Assembly (NCBI GenBank): GCA_030609125.1
Contig: JAUWCW010000076.1
Span: forward strand, 1-8,438
Reading direction: 5' to 3'
From: JAUWCW01 sp030609125 [NCBI: Candidatus Rokuibacteriota bacterium]
Lineage (GTDB): Bacteria > JAUVQV01
Length of the DNA stretch: 8,438 bases
Below, in pieces: positions 1 to 7,200 of the stretch. The position numbers and the translations under genes were made by a program. The notes under the pieces were generated by a model, which had not been told where the DNA came from, ran no database searches, and saw only the letters and a list, made by a program, of their open reading frames with translations. Position 1 is the stretch's first letter, and every line of letters starts with the position of its first letter.

Positions 1-2
1 CC

Positions 3-512
3 TTCGTCAAGTACACGAATGGAAGGGAGTGTAAGCGGCTGGCGAAACAGGCCTGGCGCCGCAGACACTTCCGCGTCGCGGCGGCGGAGGGGCGCCAGTG
101 GCTGGTCCTCGCCCTGGAATACGCCTACCTGCAGCGGAAGCAGACGAAGATATACGGTATCGTCAGAAGGCACCTCGACATCCAGGCCGACGCGGCCATC
201 GGGGAGATCGAGCGGCACCTCTCGGACGACCGCTTCTTCTCGTTCGACATCGGGACGGAAACGGCCATGAGCATAGGCGGGGCCCTGGAGTTCGCCCACG
301 AGGGCTTCAACGGGGTGGTCAACGTCTTTCCCTTCTCGTGCCTGCCGGGGGGCATGGCGTCGGCGGTCCTCAACCCGCTCCTCGGATCCATGAAGGTCCC
401 CTACATGGAATCATCCTACGACGGGACGATACAGTCCAACAGGGAGATAGCCATCAGTACCTTTGTCCACCAGGCGCGTCAGCATATGCAGAGGCAGCCG
501 CAGGAAGCGTAA
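3..512 (+). CDS. CoA-activase / 2-hydroxyacyl-CoA dehydratase-family protein, C-terminal part (5' end outside window)
   Basis: The open frame runs in from the left edge and stops with TAA at 510-512, giving the last 169 residues. The most diagnostic stretch is near the end: FNGVVNVFPFSCLPGGMASA, then NPLLGSMKVPYMESSYDGT. A phrase of the type 'GVVN..PF.C.P....'  followed by 'P.....YDGT..N' is characteristic of the large CoA-substrate-specific enzyme activase / DUF2229 proteins related to 2-hydroxyglutaryl-CoA dehydratase and its activator (COG3580/COG3581 type). The Cys in PFSCLPGG matches the position of a conserved cysteine, probably an iron-sulfur ligand. In this superfamily an ATP-driven activase passes an electron to a radical dehydratase or reductase acting on acyl-CoA; the substrate here is unknown. 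The N-terminal ATPase part is not in the window, so domain order and length cannot be judged. The gene converges on the HTH pair and has no same-strand neighbour in view. Family assignment is from memory of the motif. Confidence 0.75.
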   Translation, partial: FVKYTNGRECKRLAKQAWRRRHFRVAAAEGRQWLVLALEYAYLQRKQTKIYGIVRRHLDIQADAAIGEIERHLSDDRFFSFDIGTETAMSIGGALEFAHEGFNGVVNVFPFSCLPGGMASAVLNPLLGSMKVPYMESSYDGTIQSNREIAISTFVHQARQHMQRQPQEA

Positions 513-753
513 CTGGAACCGCAGTGCCATGGGCCGTCCCCTGGACAGACTCTTTTCGTTGCCGCGCCTCGCACTCCGGCGCTGTGCGATCGTTCGGAGG
601 GGTCAGCCGGTGGGCAGCAGGACGCTTCGAGCGGTGCCGGATGTCACGACTTCAGGGAGAGAGAATGTTTGTTCTGCAATCCGCCTCAGGCGGACGGCGA
701 CGGGGGGTGAGGAAGGAGCGGTGGAACCGGAGGTGCGGCTGGGCAGGGAAAAA
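513..753. other. Intergenic gap between convergent genes, no supported gene
   Basis: This stretch separates the stop of the CoA-activase gene from the stop of the second HTH gene. The open frames on the + strand that cross it continue as antisense readings into the HTH genes and have no recognisable protein content, so I call no gene. It holds one short perfect hairpin (listed separately). I see no hairpin followed by a T tract on either strand, so transcription of the two converging genes must end by another means or be bidirectional. Confidence 0.6.
680..694. repeat. Short perfect inverted repeat in the convergent gap
   Basis: TCCGCCT and AGGCGGA are exact inverted repeats of 7 bases around a single C. 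It lies about 60 bases beyond the stop of the second HTH gene and about 170 beyond the CoA-activase stop. It could help terminate transcription from either side, but no T run follows on either strand. In GC-rich DNA a 7-base arm can arise by chance. Confidence 0.35.
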
Positions 754-1218
754 TCAGCCTTCCTTGCTCTCCGAGGTCTCTTTCTTCATGAGCATCGAGA
801 TCAGCATGTTCTTCTCCTCCAGCTCCTGACGAAGCTGAAGGTCCGAGCGCTCCAGATCTTCCACCCTGGAGCGGCAGCGCCCGAGGTCCATGAGGATCTC
901 GTCGTTGCGCCGGAGGAGGAACTGGTACTCGGGGCGGTCATAGATATCCTTCTGGGAAACATCTTCCCCTTGCAGCACGTTGTTATCGTAAGAGTTATCC
1001 TGTTTTCCCGAGGACACGCCACCTTTTCCCGAGGAACTTTTCCCTGCTGCCTTCACCAAGGGCTGGATGTCCTTGACGTTGATGCGGTACTCCTGGCCGT
1101 ACTTGCCCTCGACGAGGAAGAAGTTCGTGATTTTACCCCGCTTGATGTAGTTCTTGATGGTCTTCGTTGTCCTGCCGGCCAGCGAGGCGGCCTCCTTGAG
1201 CGTGAGGAGCTCTTTCAC
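754..1218 (-). CDS. Small HTH DNA-binding protein with C-terminal coiled coil (second gene of a paralogous pair)
   Basis: The protein has 154 residues. Residues 4-28 (LLTLKEAASLAGRTTKTIKNYIKR) form a MerR/excisionase-like helix-turn-helix of the HTH_17 type, followed by a wing-like strand with GKYGQEYRI (38-46). Residues 56-80 are a Ser/Gly/Lys-rich linker. Residues 97-146 are strongly helical and heptad-like (EYQFLLRRNDEILMDL, VEDLERSDLQLRQELEEKN), so a dimerising coiled coil is likely. The start is GTG at 1216-1218, overlapping the TGA of the upstream gene as GTGA, which suggests translational coupling. The HTH half aligns over about 50 residues with the upstream gene product. Their C-terminal halves are unrelated, so this is duplication of the DNA-binding half with divergent effector or oligomerisation parts. 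The gene is visibly less GC-rich than its neighbours around 920-1020. The regulated target is unknown. Confidence 0.8.
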   Translation of the reverse strand: MKELLTLKEAASLAGRTTKTIKNYIKRGKITNFFLVEGKYGQEYRINVKDIQPLVKAAGKSSSGKGGVSSGKQDNSYDNNVLQGEDVSQKDIYDRPEYQFLLRRNDEILMDLGRCRSRVEDLERSDLQLRQELEEKNMLISMLMKKETSESKEG

Positions 1219-1580
1219 AGTTTTTCACCGCCCCTTTTCCGGAAAAACGGAAGCAGGAAGCTTCCGCGGGAGACCTTCTCCTCGTCCTCCGGGCTCGACA
1301 CGAGAATCTTCATGACCAGTTCCTTGATCTCCGGCGAGGCCTCGCGGTAGAGTTGAAGAAAGGTGTAGGCATTGTCGGAGGCATTGGACGCCGTGGACAT
1401 CCGGCGTGCCAGGCTGTCCAGACTCTTTCGGGGAATCCGGATCTCAGGGCCGAACTTGCCGTCCACCATCTCCCCGGGGAGGAGCCCCTTCTTGATGTAC
1501 CTTCGGACCGTCTTGGTGCTCTTGCCTATGTAGGCGGCACTCTCGGCCACGGTCAGTATGCGTCTTGGCTGTGCGCTCAT
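1215..1580 (-). CDS. Small HTH DNA-binding protein (first gene of a paralogous pair)
   Basis: The protein has 121 residues. Residues 8-32 (ILTVAESAAYIGKSTKTVRRYIKK) form an HTH_17/excisionase-like helix-turn-helix, followed by DGKFGPEIRIPRKSLDSL (40-57). This is the same HTH-plus-wing unit as in the downstream gene, where the core is KYGQEYRI. The C-terminal part (about 62-121) has a helical stretch, TFLQLYREASPEIKELVMKI, then a basic tail, and has no recognised family. ATG at 1578-1580 is chosen because the HTH begins seven residues later. The Shine-Dalgarno is weak (AGG about 4 bases from ATG), and a promoter-like TTGACA lies so close that the leader would be only a few bases long. The TGA stop overlaps the GTG of the next gene. 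Such proteins are usually local regulators, so autoregulation through the palindromes just upstream is plausible but unproven. Confidence 0.78.
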   Translation of the reverse strand: MSAQPRRILTVAESAAYIGKSTKTVRRYIKKGLLPGEMVDGKFGPEIRIPRKSLDSLARRMSTASNASDNAYTFLQLYREASPEIKELVMKILVSSPEDEEKVSRGSFLLPFFRKRGGEKL

Positions 1581-1590
1581 CTGCCTGTAG

Positions 1591-1620
1591 TTTGTACCAC
1601 TTGACGAAGAACCCTGTCAA
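1591..1620 (-). promoter_or_regulatory. Candidate promoter of the HTH gene pair with an overlapping inverted repeat
   Basis: On the - strand a perfect -35 hexamer TTGACA (1620-1615) is followed after 18 bases by TACAAA (1596-1591), which matches TATAAT at four of six positions. The predicted transcript start falls about 4 bases before the ATG, so the mRNA would be almost leaderless. The -35 is one arm of an inverted repeat TTGAC-N10-GTCAA (1601-1605 and 1616-1620), so a dimeric regulator binding it would cover the promoter. This is read from sequence only. Confidence 0.45.
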
Positions 1621-1645
1621 TGCCGCCGGAGGCCCTCCGGAGGCA
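1621..1645. repeat. 25-base near-perfect palindrome upstream of the HTH genes
   Basis: The 12-base arms match at 11 positions around one central C; the inner seven bases CCGGAGG / CCTCCGG are exact. It begins directly next to the -35 of the HTH promoter and sits about 40 bases before the first HTH start codon. Its place suggests an operator for a symmetric dimer. No T run follows on either strand, which makes a simple intrinsic terminator less likely, though it could form a hairpin in the transcript arriving from the response regulator gene. Confidence 0.55.
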
Positions 1646-1678
1646 CCGTGGGGGATACACGGGGGCGCGGATTTATTC

Positions 1679-1709
1679 TTGACAGCCCCGCCGCCGGGGC
1701 GCTGATAAT
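1679..1709 (+). promoter_or_regulatory. Rightward sigma-70-like promoter with a palindrome in the spacer
   Basis: A perfect -35 TTGACA (1679-1684) is followed after 19 bases by GATAAT (1704-1709), five of six matches to the -10 consensus. The spacer is longer than the usual 17. It contains the inverted repeat GCCCCG-CCGC-CGGGGC (1685-1700), a possible operator. The promoter points right, toward the 3' end of the oppositely oriented response regulator gene, with no + strand gene in front of it. If used, it would make a short RNA or an antisense transcript. The palindrome could instead be a weak terminator hairpin for the response regulator operon, but it lacks a T tract. Confidence 0.4.
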
Positions 1710-1743
1710 TGGTACTGTGACGAACAGGGAGGGGGCCGCGTAT

Positions 1744-1776
1744 TGTCATCCCGAGGAAAGGCGCGCCGAAGGATCT
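1744..1776. repeat. Short interspersed-repeat-like element
   Basis: The segment starts TGTCATCCCGAGG and ends CGAAGGATCT, with a GGCGCGCC palindrome in the middle. It also has the internal near-direct repeat CCGAGGA / CCGAAGGA. This layout resembles the short intergenic repeats of the 'GTCATTCCGAG...GGAATCT' kind scattered through many bacterial genomes. It lies just beyond the response regulator stop, a typical place for such elements. A single copy is seen here, so the repeat nature rests on memory of the family. Confidence 0.4.
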
Positions 1777-1789
1777 GCAGAGCGGAGAG

Positions 1790-3140
<1,351 letters not shown>

Positions 3141-3148
<8 letters not shown>

Positions 3149-4613
3149 CGCTCGTCGACTTCCTCCCGTTTCCCTCCCCGGCGGGGAAGATCACCCTGAA
3201 GGTTGCCCCTTCTCCCGGGTTGGAGTCAACCTCTATGGAGGCGTTCATGGAAGCGGCTATGCGCTTGCAGAGAGCGAGGCCCAGTCCGGAGCCCCGCCCC
3301 GCCTTCCCGGAGGAGAAGAAGGGCTCGAAGAGATGGGTGAGGTCTTCCGGCTGAATGCCCGGGCCCTCGTCGGTCACGGTGACGACCACAGACCCCGATT
3401 CGTCCTCGGAAAAGGTCTTCAACGTGATGAGCCCCCCCGCGGGCATGGCCTGGGAGGCGTTGAGAATGATGTTGACGAGCATCTGCTGGGCCAGGTGGAG
3501 GTCGCCCCGCACCGGGGGGGGGGCTTCCGCGAACTCGGTCCTGAAGGACGATGTTTTGAATTCGGGCTGGGACGCAAGGAGCGAGCGGGCACTGCGGACC
3601 AGCATGTTGACGTCGATGTCCGACCACTCCAGGCGCGGCTGCCGGGCGTAATTGAGCAGGTCGGTCATGATGCGGTTTATTCGCTCCAGCTCTTTTCCGG
3701 TTCTGTCCAGGCAGTCCCTGGACTCCTCCTCGGAGAGGTTCTCGTCGCGAAGCATGGCGAGGTACCCCGTCACGCTGCCCAGGGGATTGCCGACCTCGTG
3801 GGCGACCCCGGCGGCGACGCGCCCGACGGCGGCCATCTTCTCCGATTCCACGAGGGCCTCCTCCTTGGCCTGAAGGTCGGCGTGGGCCTTGCGGAGAGAG
3901 TCCAGCTGCTCCCTGATCCTCCCCTCGCTTCCGCGGAGCTGCTCGAGCATGATGTTGAACGAGAGGGCGAGATCGCCGATCTCGTCGCGGCCGCCCGCGT
4001 CGACCCCCCGGGTCAGGTCCCCGCTCCCGATGCGCTCGGTGGCCAGGAGCAGCTTCCGTATCGGGGCCAGGACGGTCAGGGAAACGAGAATGTTGATGAA
4101 GACCACGATCACCAGGGCGGTGATGAAAAGCTGCACGATGATCCGCACCAGAGAGACGCCGAGCTGTCTCCGCATGCCGGTGCGGGAGAAAACCACGTCG
4201 ATGCGTCCCGTCTCGCCCGGCCCGAGGGAGACGGGAAAGGAAAACTCCAGCAGGGCCGCCTGCTGCGGGCCGCCGGAACCCGCCCCGCCACCCGCGACGG
4301 CGCCGTCCCTGTCGAAGACCGTGACATCCTCCACGTCGGGGTCCTCCGTGAACGATGCCAGGAGCTTCTCGAGCCGATCGGACAGTCCCGATTCCCCCGG
4401 GGAGGCCACCCGGAAGCCGCCGACTTCGATGGCGTTCTCCACCGCCGCGGCGATGACCCCCGCCCGGGCCGACATCTGGGCCCGGAGGGCCGACTTGGTC
4501 AGCCCCATCAGGGCCAGGCCCAGGAGCCACATGGAAAGCACCACGAGCAGCAACAGGGAAAGGACGAGTTTCCCCCGGACCCCGATCGAGTAATTTCGCC
4601 TGCGCTTCGTCAT
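3141..4613 (-). CDS. Membrane sensor histidine kinase with HAMP domain, partner of the downstream regulator
   Basis: The protein has 490 residues. A basic N-terminus (MTKRRR) precedes TM1 (about 15-38). A periplasmic sensor region of about 115 residues (39-152) includes VEDVTVFDRDG and a Gly-rich loop (107-115). TM2 spans about 153-182, with a HAMP domain to about 232 and a coiled-coil linker to about 257. The dimerisation/phosphotransfer domain carries H272 in VAHEVGNP. The ATP-binding domain has the N box (N381 and N385 in NIILNASQA), G1 DEGPGI (415-420) and G2 GSGLGLAL (440-447). ATG at 4611-4613 is chosen, with AGGGG a few bases upstream. The frame stays open to 5027, but that part lies inside the sugar transferase gene and reads like nothing. 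The stop overlaps the regulator start by 8 bases, which marks a cognate pair. A C10 run on the coding strand encodes P365-P367, just before the N box. The signal sensed is unknown. Confidence 0.93.
3514..3523. repeat. Homopolymer run of ten G (C10 in the kinase coding strand)
   Basis: Ten consecutive G on the + strand lie inside the kinase gene, where they encode the end of an Ala codon and three Pro codons (A364-P367). Loss or gain of one base would frameshift the kinase before its N, G1 and G2 boxes and remove ATP binding. Runs this long are typical slippage sites. The next longest runs seen are G8 in the regulator gene (2212-2219) and G7 at 5490-5496. Confidence 0.9.
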
Positions 4614-4663
4614 GCTGCCCCTGTCCGCTGCCCGTCCGGAAGCGGCGCGCCCGTCGCCCGGTT

Positions 4664-6064
4664 TCAGTAGGCGTGCTTGTTGATGAGTCCGCTCCAGATG
4701 GTGAGCCAGATTATCTTCAGGTCGAAACTCAGAGACCAGTTCTCGATGTAGAAGATGTCGTACTCGATCCTCTTCTGGATTGACGTGTTGCCCCGCCAGC
4801 CGTTGACCTGCGCCCAGCCGGTGAGGCCGCACTTTACCTTGTGGCGCATCATGTAGCGGGGGACCTTCTCCCGGAACTGCTCGACGAAGACCGGCCTTTC
4901 GGGTCTGGGCCCGACGAAGCTCATCTCCCCCCGGAGGATGTTGATAAGCTGCGGCAGTTCGTCGAGGCTCGTCCGCCTCAGGAGGGCCCCGATCCGTGTC
5001 CGGCGGGGGTCGTCGCGGCTGGCCCACACCGGGCCGGTCCCGGCCTCGGCATCCTCCCTCATGGTCCGGAACTTGAGCATGCTGAAGCGCGACCCGTCGC
5101 GGCTAGTGCGCTCCTGGCGGTAGAAGACCGGTCCCCTGGAGGTGAACTTGATAAGAAGACCGACAACCAGAAAGAAGGGCGAAAGGACGATGAGGCCGGC
5201 GGTGGAGAAAACCATGTCCGTCAGGCGCTTGACGGGTCCGTACCAGCCCGAGAGGGGAGTCTCGGCGAGATTGATGATCGGTATGCCGTCGAGGATCTCC
5301 AGGCCTGCCTTGAGAAAGACGAACTGCATGATGTCCGGCACGACGCGCACGTCGACGACCTCCTTGTCGAGGAGGGAAAGACACTCCTCCAGCTTGGCGT
5401 GGGCCTCGCGGGGAAGGGCGATGAAGATCTGATCGATGCCGTGGCGGCGGATGAGCTCGCCCACCTCGGAGACGCCGCCCAGGATCTTCGGGGGGGCGCT
5501 CCCGTTGGCGACCAGGGGAGCTTCGTCGTCGGCAAAGCCCGTGACGCGGAAGCCGAGCTGGGGGAGTTCGTGAATCTTCTGGGCCACGATCTGGCCCAGC
5601 GGACCCGCGCCGACGATGAGAACGGACTGCAGGCCGTGCCCCTTCTCGTAGCGGACTTTCAGAAAGTGGATGATCGCCGCCCGTGAGGCGCTGCTGATAA
5701 GAATGCTGCCTGCCCAGAAGAGCAGGAGCATGCCCCGGGAGAAGGTGTAGTCGCGGTAAAAGAAGGTGAGGGCCACCAGGGTCAGGGTGGCGAGAGAGCC
5801 GGCCCGCGCGACGGCGAAGAACTCGTCGAAAGTCGAGTTCTTCCGCTGCGCCGAGTAGAGGCCGGCGCTGGCGCTGGCGATGAACCAGAGTATGAGCACC
5901 ACCGGGAGCAGGGAGAGGTAAATCCTGAAGGGGGGAATGCCCTTGGTGACGGGCACGACCTGGACGTGGAAGCGCAGGAAGAAGGCGAGGGCGTAGCCCG
6001 CGGTGACGGAGAAAACGTCCGAGAAAAACGAAACAGCGGAGTGGATCTGCAGATGTCTTTTCAT
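4664..6064 (-). CDS. Polyprenyl-phosphate sugar-1-phosphate transferase (WcaJ / undecaprenyl-phosphate glucose phosphotransferase type)
   Basis: The protein has 466 residues, the usual length. It should move a sugar-1-phosphate from a nucleotide sugar to undecaprenyl phosphate at the inner membrane, the first step of polysaccharide repeat synthesis. Four hydrophobic segments (about 10-31, 46-68, 88-104, 108-126) precede a Rossmann-like CoA-binding-type domain (VLIVGAGPLGQ, 148-158). The catalytic PglC-type domain follows: KRLTDMVFS (279-287), a membrane hairpin (about 287-306), FRTM (332-335), TSLDELPQLINILRGEMSFV (365-384) with the catalytic D368-E369 pair, VGPRPE, KCGLTGWAQVNGWRG and RIEYDIFYIENWSL. 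The chain ends in KHAY, much like family members ending NAY. The sugar (glucose is commonest for this class, galactose possible) cannot be read from sequence. ATG at 6062-6064 has only a weak Shine-Dalgarno, 11 bases after the upstream glycosyltransferase stop, so coupling is likely. Confidence 0.93.
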   Translation of the reverse strand: MKRHLQIHSAVSFFSDVFSVTAGYALAFFLRFHVQVVPVTKGIPPFRIYLSLLPVVLILWFIASASAGLYSAQRKNSTFDEFFAVARAGSLATLTLVALTFFYRDYTFSRGMLLLFWAGSILISSASRAAIIHFLKVRYEKGHGLQSVLIVGAGPLGQIVAQKIHELPQLGFRVTGFADDEAPLVANGSAPPKILGGVSEVGELIRRHGIDQIFIALPREAHAKLEECLSLLDKEVVDVRVVPDIMQFVFLKAGLEILDGIPIINLAETPLSGWYGPVKRLTDMVFSTAGLIVLSPFFLVVGLLIKFTSRGPVFYRQERTSRDGSRFSMLKFRTMREDAEAGTGPVWASRDDPRRTRIGALLRRTSLDELPQLINILRGEMSFVGPRPERPVFVEQFREKVPRYMMRHKVKCGLTGWAQVNGWRGNTSIQKRIEYDIFYIENWSLSFDLKIIWLTIWSGLINKHAY

Positions 6065-6075
6065 TCAACCGCTAA

Positions 6076-7200
6076 TTATATCATCTTTGCGCGGCGGGCT
6101 CTTTCCCCCTCGACGAAGGCTGCGAACTGCTCCTTGAAGCGGGGGCGATCGAAGGGCAGGACCCATTCGCGGATGGCGGAGGGGACAAAGTCCCTCTCGT
6201 GCTCTTCGAAATAGCGCACCGCCCCGGCCAGGGAAGAGGCGTCCTGTTTCTCGAAGAAGACGCCCGTGGGGTTGTCCATCTCTCCGTACGGCCGCACCGT
6301 CTCCCTCACGCCCCCCCTTCCGTAGGCGATGACCGGACGTCCGCTCGCCTGGGCCTCGAGAGGGGTTATGCCGAAGTCCTCCTCGCCGGGGAAGATCAGC
6401 GCCCTGCAGCCGGCGTACTGGGCGGCCAGCTCCTCACGGGAGACCCACCCGAGAAATCTCACGTTCCTCCCCGCCCGCCGCTGGAGGCGCTCCCGGTCCT
6501 GTCCGGTGCCGACGATGCGCAGTTCCCGCCCGAGCCCGTTGAAGGCCTCGACGGCCAGGTCCACCCGCTTGTAGGGGGCGAGGGCGTTCACCATGAGGTA
6601 GTAGCCGCCTCCCCCGGCTGAAGGCGAGAAGGAGGAGATGTCCACCGGGGGATAGATGACCGCCGCCTCCCGGCCGTAGTACTTGCGGATTCTGGCGGCC
6701 ACATGGTTCGATATGGCGACGTAGGAGTCCACCCTGTCCGCCGTGGCTGCGTCCCAGCGCCGAAGCCGCGCAATGAGCGGGCCGATGACGAGCCGCTTGG
6801 CCAGGCCGACCCGGTGCGGGCCGAAGTACTGCTCGAACTGGTCCCAGGCGTAGCGCATGGGGGTGTAGCAGTAGCAGAGGTGCAGGGCGCCGGGAGGGGT
6901 CACGGCCCCCTTGGCCACGCAGTGGCTGCTGCTGATAACCAGGTCGTAGCCGGAGAAGTCGAAGGACTCTATGGCGGCGGGGAAAAGGGGCAGGAGGTGG
7001 CGGTAGTAGATCTGCCGGCCGGGGAGGTTCTGGATCCACGAGGTCCTGATCGTCATGGACTCGATGGTCGCCGAGAGGTGCCCCGGACGGTGGATGAGGG
7101 TGTGAAGATCGGCCTCGGGATAGAGCTCGCAGATGGCCTCGAGACACTTTTCCCCGCCCCGCATGCCCGTCAGCCAGTCATGGACGATGGCGGTCTTCAC
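6076..7200 (-). CDS. GT4-family glycosyltransferase
   Basis: The protein has 374 residues, the normal size for a GT-B enzyme. The N-terminal domain begins MKTAIVHDWLTGMRGGEK, whose Gly-rich loop (15-16) is the usual acceptor-side loop. The C-terminal donor-binding domain has ALAPYKRVD (206-214, with K211 expected to contact the donor phosphates) and EDFGITPLEAQASGRPVIAY, in which E274 and E282 form the EX7E motif of GT4. It is cytoplasmic and retaining by family. It most likely transfers a hexose (many close-looking proteins are annotated as mannosyltransferases) onto the lipid-linked precursor, but donor and acceptor are not readable. The start is GTG at 7198-7200, overlapping the upstream TGA as GTGA, with a strong GGAGGGGGG Shine-Dalgarno. 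The gene ends 11 bases before the sugar transferase. Confidence 0.92.
   Translation of the reverse strand: MKTAIVHDWLTGMRGGEKCLEAICELYPEADLHTLIHRPGHLSATIESMTIRTSWIQNLPGRQIYYRHLLPLFPAAIESFDFSGYDLVISSSHCVAKGAVTPPGALHLCYCYTPMRYAWDQFEQYFGPHRVGLAKRLVIGPLIARLRRWDAATADRVDSYVAISNHVAARIRKYYGREAAVIYPPVDISSFSPSAGGGGYYLMVNALAPYKRVDLAVEAFNGLGRELRIVGTGQDRERLQRRAGRNVRFLGWVSREELAAQYAGCRALIFPGEEDFGITPLEAQASGRPVIAYGRGGVRETVRPYGEMDNPTGVFFEKQDASSLAGAVRYFEEHERDFVPSAIREWVLPFDRPRFKEQFAAFVEGERARRAKMI

Larger units (their letters stand above)
1581..1789. other. Signal-dense intergenic region between the HTH pair and the response regulator gene
   Basis: These 209 bases lie between the start of the first HTH gene and the stop of the response regulator, both on the - strand. 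No convincing coding frame is present. In order it holds: a - strand promoter-like element with an inverted repeat (1591-1620), a 25-base near-perfect palindrome (1621-1645), a + strand promoter-like element with a palindrome in its spacer (1679-1709), and a short interspersed-repeat-like element (1744-1776). The stretch 1671-1680 and the segment around 1704-1711 are AT-rich islands in otherwise very GC-rich DNA. Confidence 0.6.

Noticed and set aside
680-694. Intrinsic terminator in the convergent gap
   Set aside because: The hairpin is perfect but short and has no T tract on either side, so I list it only as an inverted repeat.
665-829. Small + strand ORF starting ATGTTTGTTCTG after a purine-rich AGGGAGAG
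   Set aside because: It has a passable ribosome site, but most of its second half is antisense to the coiled-coil HTH gene and the peptide is Arg/Ser-rich with no signature.
463-1350. A 295-codon + strand open frame across the gap and the HTH genes
   Set aside because: It is antisense to two genes with clear HTH motifs and a natural GTGA junction, and its product resembles no protein.
1581-1789. Sigma-54 promoter for the HTH genes or a divergent transcript
   Set aside because: I looked for TGGCAC-N5-TTGC-like elements with the GG-N10-GC spacing on both strands and found none. The best candidates are sigma-70-like.
4614-5027. N-terminal extension of the kinase to an upstream start
   Set aside because: This part overlaps the sugar transferase gene in another frame and lacks protein character. 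ATG at 4613 has a Shine-Dalgarno and leads straight into a basic segment and TM1.
6075-6080. Perfect TATAAT on the - strand just before the sugar transferase gene
   Set aside because: It includes the TAA stop of the upstream glycosyltransferase, and 17 bases upstream there is no -35 (AAGAGC). It is more likely chance in a short AT-rich junction.
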